Below, one piece after another: positions 1 through 9,203 of a stretch of DNA of 21,874 nt. The notes under the pieces are model-generated. The model saw nothing but the letters and a program-made list of their open reading frames with translations, had not been told where the DNA came from and did no database searches. The number at the start of each line of letters is the position of its first letter. The first letter of the stretch is position 1. Both the position numbers and the translations under genes were made by a program. Source of the DNA: Halieaceae bacterium (GTDB lineage Bacteria; Pseudomonadota; Gammaproteobacteria; Pseudomonadales; Halieaceae); contig QOPK01000015.1 of NCBI GenBank assembly GCA_003331685.1, forward strand, positions 1 to 21,874, read 5' to 3'.

Positions 1-1175
1 TACAGACCCTCGACGATAATTGCGAGGCCTTCGACGTGGTGGAAATTCCGCTGAACGATGTGCGGCAGGGTATTGTGCATGTCATGGGCCCCGAGCAGGG
101 CGCGGTGCTGCCGGGTATGACCGTGGTCTGCGGTGATTCCCACACCTCAACGCATGGCGCTGCCGGCGCGCTGGCGCAGGGTATCGGCACGTCGGAAGTT
201 GAGCACGTGATGGCTACGCAGTGCTTGATCCAGCGGAAAATGAAGAACTTCCGAGTAGAGGTCACGGGCCGGCTGTCTGAGGGCGCGACCGCCAAGGATA
301 TCGCCCTGGCGGTGATCGGTGAGATCGGCACTGCTGGCGGCACCGGTTTCGCGCTCGAGTTCACAGGCACGGCGATTCGTGAGCTGACGATGGAAGGCCG
401 AATGACGCTTTGCAACATGGCGATAGAGGCTGGCGCCCGGTGTGGCTTGGTGGCGGTCGATGAGGTAACGCTGGATTATTTCCGGGACAAACCACTCGCA
501 CCCAAAGGCGCGCAGTGGGATGCGGCGGAGGCCTGGTGGCGGACGCTTCACAGTGATGAGGGCGCCGTCTTTGATCGCAGCATCACGCTCGATGGCGACG
601 CCATTGCGCCTCACGTGACCTGGGGCACCTCGCCCGAGATGGTCACTTCGGTCCATGGGCGGGTGCCCACCCTGGCGGAGATGTCCGATGAGACGGCGCG
701 GCTTGGGTTGTCTAGGGCCCTCGAGTACATGGGGCTTGAGGAGGGTATGGCAATCTCCGAGATCAAGCCCGATGCGGTCTTTATTGGTTCCTGCACCAAT
801 TCACGTATCGAGGACCTCCGTGCCGCTGCCCGGGTGCTCGAGGGTCGTAAAGTCGCGCCCTCCATCCGCAAGGCGTTAGTGGTGCCGGGCTCGGGATTGG
901 TCAAGGCTCAGGCAGAGGCAGAGGGGCTGGATCGCATTTTCATTGATGCCGGTATGGAGTGGCGGGAGCCCGGTTGCTCGATGTGTTTGGCGATGAACGC
1001 AGACCGCTTACTTCCGGGTGAGCGATGTGCCAGCACCTCTAATCGTAACTTTGAGGGTCGACAAGGCAGTGGTGGCCGAACGCACTTGGTCAGTCCGGCC
1101 ATGGCGGCGGCGGCGGCGGTGGCGGGCCATTTTGTGCCGGTAGAAGCAACCGGATCTGTAGCGGAGGGCGGCTGA
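1..1175 (+). CDS. leuC: 3-isopropylmalate dehydratase large subunit LeuC (5' end missing)
   Basis: Large subunit of isopropylmalate isomerase, which with LeuD converts 2-isopropylmalate to 3-isopropylmalate in leucine synthesis (cytoplasm, [4Fe-4S] enzyme of the aconitase family). The reading frame is open to the left edge (first full codon at 3). The family protein is about 465 residues, so roughly the first 85-90 are outside the window; the GTG at 36 is an internal valine. Visible motifs are [44 protein letters not shown] and [17 protein letters not shown]. The cluster cysteines are in GSCTNS (about 785-802) and CSMC (codons 975-977 and 984-986). The TGA stop shares one base with the leuD ATG. 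A GGAGGG Shine-Dalgarno for leuD (1163-1168) lies inside this gene, so the two subunits are made together. The promoter and any leader lie outside the window. Confidence 0.97.
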   Translation, partial: QTLDDNCEAFDVVEIPLNDVRQGIVHVMGPEQGAVLPGMTVVCGDSHTSTHGAAGALAQGIGTSEVEHVMATQCLIQRKMKNFRVEVTGRLSEGATAKDIALAVIGEIGTAGGTGFALEFTGTAIRELTMEGRMTLCNMAIEAGARCGLVAVDEVTLDYFRDKPLAPKGAQWDAAEAWWRTLHSDEGAVFDRSITLDGDAIAPHVTWGTSPEMVTSVHGRVPTLAEMSDETARLGLSRALEYMGLEEGMAISEIKPDAVFIGSCTNSRIEDLRAAARVLEGRKVAPSIRKALVVPGSGLVKAQAEAEGLDRIFIDAGMEWREPGCSMCLAMNADRLLPGERCASTSNRNFEGRQGSGGRTHLVSPAMAAAAAVAGHFVPVEATGSVAEGG

Positions 1176-1825
1176 TGAAACCGTTTACTGTCCATAGCGG
1201 GCTCGTCGCACCCATGGATCGCGCTAACGTCGATACCGATCTTATGATTCCGAAGCAGTTCCTGAAATCGATCAAGCGATCGGGGTTTGGTCCGAATTTA
1301 TTTGATGAGCTTCGATATCTAGATGAAGGGCAGCCCGACGCAGATAACAGTTGTCGGCCGTTGAATCCCAGTTTCCCGTTGAATCTGCCGCGCTTTAAGG
1401 GTGCCTCTATTTTGCTTGCTCGAGAGAATTTCGGCTGCGGCTCGAGCCGCGAACATGCGGCATGGGCGATGGAGGATTTCGGTTTTCGTGCCGTCATCGC
1501 GCCGAGTTTTGCCGACATCTTTCGCTCGAACGCGCTCAAAAATGGCATCCTGCCGATTGTGCTTCCCGCGGACCTAGTTGACACGTTGTTCGTAGCCACA
1601 CGCGCTGAGGAAGGCTACGCCCTGACGATTGACCTCGAGGCTTGTACGATTCTTCTGCCTGACGGTTTGCTCTGGTCATTTGAATTGGATGCCTTTCGTC
1701 GGGAGTGTTTGCTGAAGGGTTTGGATGACATCGGTATCACGCTGGAGCGAGCGGACGCCATTCGGGCTTTTGAGAGGCAGCACCGCGGGCGATTTCCTTG
1801 GTTGTTTGAGGATATTGTTCTGTGA
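1175..1825 (+). CDS. leuD: 3-isopropylmalate dehydratase small subunit LeuD
   Basis: Small (swivel-domain) subunit of isopropylmalate isomerase, the partner of LeuC in leucine synthesis. The protein has 216 residues, slightly longer than E. coli LeuD (about 200). Diagnostic motifs are [13 protein letters not shown] near the N-terminus, [20 protein letters not shown] in the middle (residues about 86-105) and [17 protein letters not shown] after it. The ATG start at 1175 overlaps the leuC stop by one base and has GGAGGG six bases upstream. The 3' end overlaps the leuB start by four bases (GTGA). Order and spacing indicate a leuCDB operon. Nothing looks broken or foreign. Confidence 0.97.
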   Translation: MKPFTVHSGLVAPMDRANVDTDLMIPKQFLKSIKRSGFGPNLFDELRYLDEGQPDADNSCRPLNPSFPLNLPRFKGASILLARENFGCGSSREHAAWAMEDFGFRAVIAPSFADIFRSNALKNGILPIVLPADLVDTLFVATRAEEGYALTIDLEACTILLPDGLLWSFELDAFRRECLLKGLDDIGITLERADAIRAFERQHRGRFPWLFEDIVL

Positions 1826-2910
1826 GCAGTCAAATTCTCCTCCTGCCCGGCGATGGGATTGGTCCGGAAGTTGTGCGTGAGGCACGACGAGTGCTGGAAG
1901 CCGCAGACGCTAAATTTTCGCTAGAGCTCAGCTTCAGCGAAGGTCTGCTGGGCGGTATTGCAATCGATGAGGAGGGCGCTGCATATCCCGATGCCACACG
2001 TGCTTTGGCCCGAGGTGCTGACGCGATTTTACTCGGCGCCGTCGGTGGCCCCCAGTGGGACGCGCTGCCTGCCGCGGAGCGCCCAGAGCGGGGGCTGTTG
2101 GCGATTCGGGCTGATCTGGATTTGTTCTGTAACCACCGGCCAGCGTTGTTGTTTCCCGATTTGGCTGAGGCTTCGAGTCTACGAGCTGAGCTGGTGGCGG
2201 GCCTGGATGTGCTCATTGTCCGAGAGTTGACAGGTGGGATTTACTTCGGCGAGCCACGTGGCATCACTACCCACGCCGATGGTGTCCGCGAGGGCTACAA
2301 TACCGACCGCTACAGCGAGACGGAAATTCGCCGCATCGGTCGACTGGCCTTTGAGGCGGCACAAAAGCGAAGTGGTCGTTTGTGTTCGGTCGATAAGGCT
2401 AATGTGCTCGAAGTCACTATGCTGTGGCGAGAGACCATGGAGTCCCTGAGCGCAGACTACCCCGACGTAGCGCTGTCGCACATGTATGTCGATAACGCAG
2501 CCATGCAGCTGGTTCGTGAGCCGAAGCAATTTGACGTTCTGGTGACCGGCAACCTTTTTGGCGACATTCTCTCGGACATTGCTGCCATGTTGACCGGATC
2601 TATTGGGATGTTGCCGTCGGCGTCGCTCAACGCGGACGCCAAGGGGCTCTATGAGCCGGTTCATGGCTCTGCGCCTGATATAGCAGGCACTGACAGCGCT
2701 AACCCGCTTGCAACTATTCTGTCAGCGGCCATGCTGCTGCGCTACTCGCTCAATGCGCCGGAGGCTGCTGCAGACATAGAAGGCGCCGTGACCTCTGTAC
2801 TGGCGCAGGGTCTTCGAACAGCTGATTTGATTGTTGATGGTAACTTCGCCGCGGCTGTCGGTACGCGGGTGATGGGTGACGCCGTTGTGGCGGCGTTACA
2901 AGGCCACTAG
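1822..2910 (+). CDS. leuB: 3-isopropylmalate dehydrogenase LeuB
   Basis: NAD-dependent oxidative decarboxylation of 3-isopropylmalate to 2-oxoisocaproate, third step of the leucine branch. The protein has 362 residues, normal for the family. Visible motifs: GDGIGPEVV at the N-terminus, GAVGGPQWD (72-80), [14 protein letters not shown] with the catalytic Tyr at 141, DKANVLEVT with the catalytic Lys at 192, the metal-binding aspartates around 224 and 248-252 (NLFGDILSD), and the NAD-binding [15 protein letters not shown] segment. The GTG start overlaps the leuD stop and has GAGG ten bases upstream. Oddity: where relatives usually read N-L-R-P before the second substrate arginine, this protein has N-H-R-P (104-107). 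The rest of the active site is intact, so I expect a working enzyme. Confidence 0.97.
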   Translation: MSSQILLLPGDGIGPEVVREARRVLEAADAKFSLELSFSEGLLGGIAIDEEGAAYPDATRALARGADAILLGAVGGPQWDALPAAERPERGLLAIRADLDLFCNHRPALLFPDLAEASSLRAELVAGLDVLIVRELTGGIYFGEPRGITTHADGVREGYNTDRYSETEIRRIGRLAFEAAQKRSGRLCSVDKANVLEVTMLWRETMESLSADYPDVALSHMYVDNAAMQLVREPKQFDVLVTGNLFGDILSDIAAMLTGSIGMLPSASLNADAKGLYEPVHGSAPDIAGTDSANPLATILSAAMLLRYSLNAPEAAADIEGAVTSVLAQGLRTADLIVDGNFAAAVGTRVMGDAVVAALQGH

Positions 2911-2920
2911 GGAGACGATG

Positions 2921-3952
2921 ATGAAGCCAGTGAATGTGGCAGTGGTGGGCGCAACGGGTGCGGTCGGCGAGGTAATGATTGAAATCCTTGAGTCGCGCGG
3001 GTTTCCAGTCGACACCCTGTATCCACTTGCCTCCAGCCGATCAGCCGGCAAGTCGGTGCAGTTCCGCGGCAAGCGTCACACGGTGCAGGATCTGAGTACC
3101 TTTGATTTTTCCCAGACACCGATAGGGTTGTTTTCGGCCGGTGGCGATATCAGCGCCGAATATGCGCCGATTGCAGCCTCTTCGGGATGCGTCGTGATCG
3201 ACAATACCTCGCATTTTCGTCGCGATGAAGATATCCCTCTCGTGATCCCTGAAGTGAATCCAGAGGCCATCGCGGGCTATCGGTCGAGGGGCATCATCGC
3301 CAATCCGAATTGCTCAACCATTGGCATGTTGGTGGCGCTAAAGCCACTTTATGACGCGGTCGGCATCCAGCGAATCAACGTGGCGACGTATCAGGCGGTC
3401 AGCGGCACCGGAAAGGCGGCGATTGAGGAATTGGCGGGGCAGACCGCGCGTTTACTGAACGGAAAAGCGCCAGAACCAGAGGTGTATCCAAAGCAAATTG
3501 CATTTAATGCGATACCTCATATCGACAATTTTCAGGACAATGGCTATACCCGCGAAGAAATGAAGATGGTCTGGGAAACGCAAAAGATTTTGGGCGACCC
3601 CGACATTCTTGTGAATCCGACCTGTGTGAGGGTGCCGGTTTTCTACGGTCACGCAGAAGCTGTTCATATTGAGACCAGAGAGCCCATTTCAGCGGAGCGA
3701 GCGAGAGAGGTATTGGAGGGCGCGGCCGGTGTTGCGCTACTGGATCGTCACGAAGCCGGCGGTTATCCGACCCCGGTCACTGAGGCAGCAGGAGCCGATC
3801 CGGTATTTGTGGGCAGGGTTCGTGAGGATATTTCACATCCAAGAGGCTTGAATCTTTGGGTGGTGGCTGACAACGTACGCAAAGGAGCCGCCCTGAATAG
3901 CGTGCAGATCGCAGAGGTCTTGCTGTCGGAGTATCTCCAGAGCGTTTCGTGA
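2921..3952 (+). CDS. asd: Aspartate-semialdehyde dehydrogenase
   Basis: NADPH-dependent reduction of aspartyl phosphate to aspartate semialdehyde, the branch point to lysine/diaminopimelate, threonine and methionine. The protein has 343 residues. Visible: Rossmann motif VGATGAVGEVMIEIL at the N-terminus, IDNTSHFR, ANPNCST with the catalytic cysteine at residue 131, AVSGTGKAAIEELA, NPTCVRVPVFYGHAEAVH, and ADNVRKGAALNSVQIAE at the C-terminus. This is the shorter ASADH type that also occurs downstream of leuB in Pseudomonas, which carries two asd-like genes there; here I see one. Start choice: the frame is open back to 2876, but AGGGAG (2909-2914) is six bases before the ATG at 2921 and three before the in-frame ATG at 2918. 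Either ATG is possible. The stop is 11 codons after the conserved C-terminal helix motif. Confidence 0.95.
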   Translation: MKPVNVAVVGATGAVGEVMIEILESRGFPVDTLYPLASSRSAGKSVQFRGKRHTVQDLSTFDFSQTPIGLFSAGGDISAEYAPIAASSGCVVIDNTSHFRRDEDIPLVIPEVNPEAIAGYRSRGIIANPNCSTIGMLVALKPLYDAVGIQRINVATYQAVSGTGKAAIEELAGQTARLLNGKAPEPEVYPKQIAFNAIPHIDNFQDNGYTREEMKMVWETQKILGDPDILVNPTCVRVPVFYGHAEAVHIETREPISAERAREVLEGAAGVALLDRHEAGGYPTPVTEAAGADPVFVGRVREDISHPRGLNLWVVADNVRKGAALNSVQIAEVLLSEYLQSVS

Positions 3953-4038
3953 AGTTGGGACCCTTTATATCTGGCGCCAAGGAATGGCGGTGGGGCCCAG
4001 TGAAAGCCAAACCAAAGGAAGGTAAAGGCGACGAGCCA

Positions 4039-6465
4039 ATGAAAAGAATTTCAATCGTATCCGCCGCTGTGTTGTCGGCGGCGACTATACCTGGTGACGG
4101 CTGGGCCCTAGGGCTAGGTGAGCTCACACTGTATTCCTATCTCAATGAGCCATTCCGCGCCGAAGTGTCGCTCCTTGAGGCCGACGCACTCAACGACAAT
4201 GACGTGCATGTCGATCTGGCCTCTGACGCCGAGTTCGAGAGGCTGGGAGTTTCACGAGACTTCTTCCTGACCCGCATTAATTTTCAGGTTGAGTCAGATG
4301 AGTCGGGGCGTCGGGTGGTGCTGACGACAGAGGCACCGTTGCGGGAGCCTTACCTTGATTTTGTTGTCGAGGCGCGTTGGCCCGACGGCCGTCTTTTGCG
4401 CGAATATACCGTGTTGATGGATTTGCCGCCGAGGCCGGTGGGTGTGGCGCTTCAGGATGCGCCGATCGAGCAAGCGGAGCAGCCTGACAATCAGGCAGTG
4501 ATCTCCGGTGCAGAGCCAGCAAGCGCCGATGCGGGTGGTTATGCGACTGGCGCGCCGGTGAGACCCGTTCCCGGCGCTCAATACCTTGTCGTGAACACTG
4601 ACACTTTGTGGCGCATCGCTTCTGATGGCGCCGCGCCGGGCGTGTCGGTAGAGCAGACGATGCTGGAGATCTTGGCGGCTAACCCGGCTGCTTTTCAGGC
4701 TGGCAACATTAACGGCTTGAAGTCTGGTTACGTGCTGCAGATTCCAGCCGCCGGGGATATTCGGATCGATCGCGCGACAGCGCTTGACGAGGTCGCTCTG
4801 CAGAATGAGGAGTGGGCGCAGGGTATTGTCCGCGAGTCGCAGGGCCTGACGCTGGTAGCCGATGCTGAAACAAATATCGCGGAAACTGCAGAGCCAGCGG
4901 AGGGGGAACCAGATACGCCTGTTGATAACGCCATGTTGGCTGGGAGCGACCCGGACCCAAATGATGAAGCGCCGTTGGATGTGCCTGGCGCTTCGCCTGG
5001 GCGTGAGCTAGAGGAGCTGATTGCGACGGTGAGTCGCCTGCAGGAAAGCGTGGCCAGTCTCGAGATGCAGATTGCAGAGCGCGACGCAGAGCTGGCTTCA
5101 ATCAAGTCTGCGCTTGCAGAACAACAGGCAGCCAGTCGCATTCCTGTTGAAGTGGAAAGGCCATCTGCCCCTGTTGTGCAGCCGAACAGCGCGCTACAAC
5201 CGCTGCCGCTGTGGCCTTTTTTGGCAGGAATCGCGACATTATTGGTGGGCGGTGGGCTGTTGATGTGGCGACGCACCCAACGAAATGCTGAGTCCGAATC
5301 TATCGAGTATGCCCATTTGAAGGACGCGCTCCCTGCTGGGGCGATAGACGAGGTGAGTAGCCCCCCGCAGTTGTCAGATCCACAGATCATGGCGTCGAAG
5401 GCGTTAGAGGAGGCCCAGATATATATTGCCTACGGTCGCACTGACCAGGCAGTGGAGGTGCTGAGTGATGCGCTCGCGGAGGGTTTGACCTCGGCCTCGC
5501 TAAGCATGTGCCTGCTTGAGTGTTACGTTGAGCTGGAGCAGTTGGCAGAGGCGGGTGCGCTGTTAGGGCGGCTAGCGGAGGGAGATAGCCCTGAATTGCT
5601 TGAGCGGGCCCGGCAGATGCTCCTCGATGCGGGTATGACACTCACCTCGCCTTCGGGAGATGCCATCGCTCAGCGCAGCGAGGAGCGCGCAGAGGGATCG
5701 GAGGAGGCTTCCGTTCTAAGTGAGCTGTCTTTCTCCGCAGAACCCGCTTATGCGCCCAACGATGGCCAGCGTGCGGAGCCTGAGTTCGAAGTTAAAAGGG
5801 TTAATCCGACGTCTGCCACTGATGAACAAGCCTATGGTGGCGACGATTTTGAGGACGGTATTTTGGATGGGCATTCTCCAGAAGAGAGCGTCAGCGTCGC
5901 TGAGTCGCTGTACAGCGCTGCCTCGCCAAAAGGATCGGCCGGTGAGTCTGCGTCGATTGGAGTCGACCCCATTGATGTTGTTGAGGAGGTGCCCCTGCTC
6001 GACGCTGGGCTGCCTGCAGTCGAGGATCCGCTGGAACCTGAAAAATCTGTGGCGATGCAGCCAGCACCTTTGTCTTCGATCGAAGATGAGCAAGGTCTGC
6101 AGCTGGCGCCGCTCAAGGGCGCAGTCGGTGACCACACACCGGAGATAAGTGCCGACGATGCCAAATCGGGCGAAGTAACCGCTGAGGGTGCGTTGTCCCC
6201 CGACACATCGAGTCTCGAGCTCAGCCCGCTCGATGCAGGGGTCGACGCTGCAGAGATACCGGTAGCAGAGAATTTTGATCCTGATGAATCCATCTACGGG
6301 ATTGAGACCAATCCCGTAGACAGCAAACTGGATCTCGCCCGCGCCTATCTTGATATGGGGGATGAGGACGGTGCTCGTCCTGTGTTGATGGAGGTCATCA
6401 AGGAGGGAGACCTGCCGCAGCAGGCAGAAGCGCGCGAGTTGCTATTGCGGCTAGAGGCGTCCTGA
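4039..6465 (+). CDS. fimV: FimV/HubP-family polar hub protein
   Basis: Inner-membrane polar scaffold. In Pseudomonas FimV is needed for type IV pilus assembly and twitching, and the Vibrio/Shewanella relative HubP organises the cell pole. The 808-residue protein shows the full layout: signal peptide (1 to about 23, ending GWA before LGLGELT), the periplasmic FimV N-domain (about 24-130), a LysM-type peptidoglycan-binding domain (about 181-236), a coiled coil (about 324-365), one membrane helix (about 390-411), TPR-like helices (about 447-533), a long acidic low-complexity linker, and the conserved C-terminal cap with DSKLDLARAYLDMGD (about 755-807). I chose the ATG at 4039 because it directly precedes the signal peptide and has AAAGG ten bases upstream. 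The frame is open to a GTG at 3949 that overlaps the asd stop, but that would bury the signal peptide behind 30 charged residues. The position before truA is the same as in Pseudomonas. Confidence 0.93.
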   Translation: MKRISIVSAAVLSAATIPGDGWALGLGELTLYSYLNEPFRAEVSLLEADALNDNDVHVDLASDAEFERLGVSRDFFLTRINFQVESDESGRRVVLTTEAPLREPYLDFVVEARWPDGRLLREYTVLMDLPPRPVGVALQDAPIEQAEQPDNQAVISGAEPASADAGGYATGAPVRPVPGAQYLVVNTDTLWRIASDGAAPGVSVEQTMLEILAANPAAFQAGNINGLKSGYVLQIPAAGDIRIDRATALDEVALQNEEWAQGIVRESQGLTLVADAETNIAETAEPAEGEPDTPVDNAMLAGSDPDPNDEAPLDVPGASPGRELEELIATVSRLQESVASLEMQIAERDAELASIKSALAEQQAASRIPVEVERPSAPVVQPNSALQPLPLWPFLAGIATLLVGGGLLMWRRTQRNAESESIEYAHLKDALPAGAIDEVSSPPQLSDPQIMASKALEEAQIYIAYGRTDQAVEVLSDALAEGLTSASLSMCLLECYVELEQLAEAGALLGRLAEGDSPELLERARQMLLDAGMTLTSPSGDAIAQRSEERAEGSEEASVLSELSFSAEPAYAPNDGQRAEPEFEVKRVNPTSATDEQAYGGDDFEDGILDGHSPEESVSVAESLYSAASPKGSAGESASIGVDPIDVVEEVPLLDAGLPAVEDPLEPEKSVAMQPAPLSSIEDEQGLQLAPLKGAVGDHTPEISADDAKSGEVTAEGALSPDTSSLELSPLDAGVDAAEIPVAENFDPDESIYGIETNPVDSKLDLARAYLDMGDEDGARPVLMEVIKEGDLPQQAEARELLLRLEAS

Positions 6466-6469
6466 GTCA

Positions 6470-7300
6470 TTGAGGTTGTCGGATTCGCCATTGTCTCCGG
6501 GCATCCGCGTTGCGGCGCGGATTGAGTACCACGGCGGTCACTACCATGGCTGGCAAGCGCAGCCGCACTTGAGCGTGCCTACCGTACAGGAGGCACTGGA
6601 GGCATCTCTTCAGGAGATCGCCGGGGTATCCGTGAGGACAACTTGCGCCGGCCGAACCGATACGGGAGTTCATGGATTTGCTCAGGTGGTGCATTTCGAT
6701 GACCCAGTCGGCAGGAGCCTCAAGGCCTGGGTCATGGGGACAAACCGGCACCTGCCAGCTGACATCAGAGTCCATTGGGCTCAGGAAGTGGGTGAAGCGT
6801 TTCATGCGCGCTTCAGTGCCACGGCGCGGCGATATCGTTACATTATCTGCAATACGCCGACCCAACCAGCGCTGCTTCACGACTTAGTGACCTGGTACCG
6901 CCATGCACTCGATGCCGAGCTAATGAATGGTGCCGCTGAGATTTTGCTGGGCGAACACGATTTTAGTGCCTTTCGGGCGGCGAGCTGCCAGGCATCGTCA
7001 CCGAATCGATGCGTCACGGCCTGCACTGTTACCAGACAAGGTGACTATGTGATCGTCGACATCACCGCTAACGCTTTTTTGCACCACATGGTGCGCAATA
7101 TTGTCGGCTCACTATTGGCCGTAGGCTCTCAGTCGTCATCAGTTGAGTGGTTTGAGGGGGTGTTGAGTAGTCGAGATCGTACCCAAGCTGCCGACACGGC
7201 GCCGCCTGAGGGCCTGTACCTTGTGGATGTGGCCTATCCTACAGCTTTCAGGCTTCCAGAGACTCCTGACGGGCCGACCCTTCTACGGGGGCGTCTGTAA
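6470..7300 (+). CDS. truA: tRNA pseudouridine(38-40) synthase TruA
   Basis: Converts uridines 38-40 of the tRNA anticodon stem-loop to pseudouridine. The protein has about 276 residues (E. coli about 270). Key motifs: EYHGGHYHGWQ near the N-terminus, CAGRTDTGVHG with the catalytic Asp at residue 64, FHARFSATARRYRYII, GEHDFSAFRAASCQ, and ANAFLHHMVRNIVGSL. The start is unusual. An in-frame stop at 6452-6454 limits the 5' end, and between it and the conserved domain there is no ATG or GTG, only TTG codons at 6470, 6476 and 6491. TTG 6470 or 6476 with a weak GAG at 6464-6466 is most likely. The gene starts four bases after the fimV stop, so translation may depend on coupling. Confidence 0.94.
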   Translation: MRLSDSPLSPGIRVAARIEYHGGHYHGWQAQPHLSVPTVQEALEASLQEIAGVSVRTTCAGRTDTGVHGFAQVVHFDDPVGRSLKAWVMGTNRHLPADIRVHWAQEVGEAFHARFSATARRYRYIICNTPTQPALLHDLVTWYRHALDAELMNGAAEILLGEHDFSAFRAASCQASSPNRCVTACTVTRQGDYVIVDITANAFLHHMVRNIVGSLLAVGSQSSSVEWFEGVLSSRDRTQAADTAPPEGLYLVDVAYPTAFRLPETPDGPTLLRGRL

Positions 7301-7314
7301 GCCCCCCGGAATAC

Positions 7315-7323
7315 TGCTAAAAT
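7315..7323 (+). promoter_or_regulatory. Candidate extended -10 promoter upstream of trpF
   Basis: TGCTAAAAT is an extended -10 element (TGn plus TAAAAT, five of six matches to TATAAT) in the 48-base gap between truA and trpF. A hexamer 17 bases upstream (7295-7300, CTGTAA) matches TTGACA poorly, which is tolerable for an extended -10. Transcription would start near 7330, leaving a leader of about 18 bases before the preferred trpF start at 7349. Sequence prediction only. Confidence 0.45.
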
Positions 7324-7348
7324 GGATGTTTGGGGACGGGGGCGAGCC

Positions 7349-7978
7349 GTGCGTATCAAGATCTGCGGCATCACGAGACCCGAGGACGCTGAGCAAGCCC
7401 TCTCACTGGGCGCCGACACCATTGGCTGCGTGTTCCACGCTGCAAGCGCGCGGCACGTGACGGCAGAGGTAGCGCGAGAGATTCACGCTGCCGTCGCTGG
7501 ATCGGGCACGCTGGTAGGGTTGTTTGTTGATCCGACTATCGAGCTGGTGCAGACGGTGCTTGATCGGGTCGAGCTGGATGTTTTGCAGTTCCATGGACAG
7601 GAGACCCCGGCATTCTGTGAACAGTTTCAGCGCCCCTACTTGAAGGCTGTGGCGATGTCAGCTGACGTGGATTTGTCGGCGGTGGATAGTGCGTATTGCT
7701 CTGCTCGCGGGTTATTGTTGGATAGCGCGCACGCTGGTCAGTTCGGCGGCACGGGTCAACGGTTCGACTGGGCATGGATTCATCAGGGGCTCGAGGAGCG
7801 ATTGATGTTGGCGGGCGGATTGAATGCCGAGAACGTCGCGGATGCGATTCACCAGGTGCGACCTGCAGCGGTTGATGTCAGCAGCGGTGTCGAGAGAGAA
7901 AAGGGCGTCAAGGACAGTGATCTGATGAGGGCTTTTATTGAAGCCGCTTTGTCGAAATTGAGCGAAGGTGGATTATGA
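7349..7978 (+). CDS. trpF: Phosphoribosylanthranilate isomerase TrpF
   Basis: Amadori rearrangement of phosphoribosylanthranilate to CdRP in tryptophan synthesis; a TIM-barrel enzyme. From the GTG at 7349 it has 209 residues. Seen: [11 protein letters not shown] at the N-terminus with the catalytic Cys at 6, [19 protein letters not shown], and DVSSGVE with the catalytic Asp near residue 176. The frame is open to an ATG at 7322, which would add nine residues (MDVWGRGRA). I prefer 7349 because the protein then begins at the family's usual MRIKICGIT, and because the 7322 ATG overlaps a good -10 box. The Shine-Dalgarno is weak for either. The 3' end overlaps trpB by four bases (ATGA), giving a trpFBA unit; trpE, trpG, trpD and trpC are not in the window. 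Confidence 0.94.
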   Translation: MRIKICGITRPEDAEQALSLGADTIGCVFHAASARHVTAEVAREIHAAVAGSGTLVGLFVDPTIELVQTVLDRVELDVLQFHGQETPAFCEQFQRPYLKAVAMSADVDLSAVDSAYCSARGLLLDSAHAGQFGGTGQRFDWAWIHQGLEERLMLAGGLNAENVADAIHQVRPAAVDVSSGVEREKGVKDSDLMRAFIEAALSKLSEGGL

Positions 7979-9195
7979 CCAGTGAAGTAACTCCCGAATT
8001 ATTTGCGTCAGTGCCCGACCAGAATGGTCGGTTTGGCCGTTTTGGTGGCAAGTTTGTCGCAGAGACCTTAATGTCGGCGCTCTCGGATTTGGAGCAGTTG
8101 TATGCGCGCCTCAAGGACGACGTAGCGTTCCAGCGAGAGTTCGACGAGGACCTCGCACACTATGTGGGTCGCCCTTCACCGTTATATGAAGCGGCCCGGC
8201 TATCCGATGCCATTGGCGGTGCCAGGATCCTGCTTAAGCGCGAGGACTTGAATCACACCGGTGCTCACAAGGTGAACAATACGATTGGACAGGCGCTCTT
8301 AGCCAAACATATGGGCAAGAAGAGGGTGATTGCCGAGACAGGGGCGGGCCAGCATGGCGTAGCCAGTGCGACAGTAGCGGCAAGACTGGGGTTAGAGTGC
8401 CATGTATTTATGGGCGAGGAGGATATTCGCAGACAACAGCTCAATGTGTATCGAATGAAGCTCTTGGGTGCACAGGTTGTCTCCGTGACTTCGGGTTCAC
8501 GGACCTTGAAAGACGCCATGAGTGAAGCTATGCGAGACTGGGTCACGAACGTGGAGGATACCTTCTACATTATTGGCACTGTCGCAGGTCCTCATCCTTA
8601 TCCGATGCTCGTGCGCGACTTTCAGAGCGTCATAGGGCGTGAGGCGCGTGCGCAGAGCCTGGCGCAGTGCGGGAAGTTGCCGGATGCGCTGGTGGCCTGC
8701 GTGGGTGGCGGCTCCAATGCAATCGGACTGTTTCACCCGTTCCTGCAAGATGAGACCGTGGCGATGTATGGCGTAGAGGCGGGTGGCAAGGGCTTAGAGA
8801 CCGGTGAGCACGCAGCCCCGCTGTCGATCGGCAGTCCTGGTGTTCTGCACGGTAATCGCACCTATCTGATGCAGGATAAAGATGGACAGATCCTTGAGAC
8901 CCACTCTGTGTCTGCCGGACTCGATTATCCTGGCGTAGGGCCTGAGCACGCCTGGCTGAAGGATATCGGCCGGGTTCAGTATGTTGCGGCTAATGACGAC
9001 GAGGCCCTGGCAGCCTTTCATCGACTGACGCGTGTCGAGGGCATCATGCCCGCATTGGAGACCGCGCATGCGTTGGCGCATGCTGAGAAGCTTGCCGCTA
9101 GCATGTCGCCGGATCAGCACATTGTGGTCAATCTGTCCGGACGGGGCGATAAGGACATCCTAACGGTGGCCGCCCTCGACGGCATTGAAGTCTGA
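7975..9195 (+). CDS. trpB: Tryptophan synthase beta chain TrpB
   Basis: PLP-dependent condensation of indole with serine to tryptophan, in an alpha2beta2 complex with TrpA. The 406-residue protein is of the TrpB1 class that pairs with TrpA. Seen: [12 protein letters not shown] at the N-terminus, [14 protein letters not shown] with the PLP lysine at 99, [11 protein letters not shown] with the catalytic Glu at 121, [10 protein letters not shown], the phosphate-binding [10 protein letters not shown] loop (about 242-251), and NLSGRGDKD near the C-terminus. The start overlaps the trpF stop and has GAAGGTGG just upstream. trpA follows after eight bases. Confidence 0.98.
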   Translation: MTSEVTPELFASVPDQNGRFGRFGGKFVAETLMSALSDLEQLYARLKDDVAFQREFDEDLAHYVGRPSPLYEAARLSDAIGGARILLKREDLNHTGAHKVNNTIGQALLAKHMGKKRVIAETGAGQHGVASATVAARLGLECHVFMGEEDIRRQQLNVYRMKLLGAQVVSVTSGSRTLKDAMSEAMRDWVTNVEDTFYIIGTVAGPHPYPMLVRDFQSVIGREARAQSLAQCGKLPDALVACVGGGSNAIGLFHPFLQDETVAMYGVEAGGKGLETGEHAAPLSIGSPGVLHGNRTYLMQDKDGQILETHSVSAGLDYPGVGPEHAWLKDIGRVQYVAANDDEALAAFHRLTRVEGIMPALETAHALAHAEKLAASMSPDQHIVVNLSGRGDKDILTVAALDGIEV

Positions 9196-9203
9196 TCATC
9201 GCG

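Noticed and set aside
36..38. GTG as the leuC start
   Set aside because: The frame is open to the left edge, and the codons before it continue the LeuC sequence, so it is internal.
1104..1118. (GCG)5 run in leuC as a phase-variable repeat
   Set aside because: It encodes the conserved alanine run near the LeuC C-terminus that E. coli LeuC also has, so it is explained by protein conservation.
4728..5390. A 220-codon open frame antisense to fimV
   Set aside because: Ser/Ala-rich composition mirrors the acidic FimV linker on the other strand; no motif and no ribosome site.
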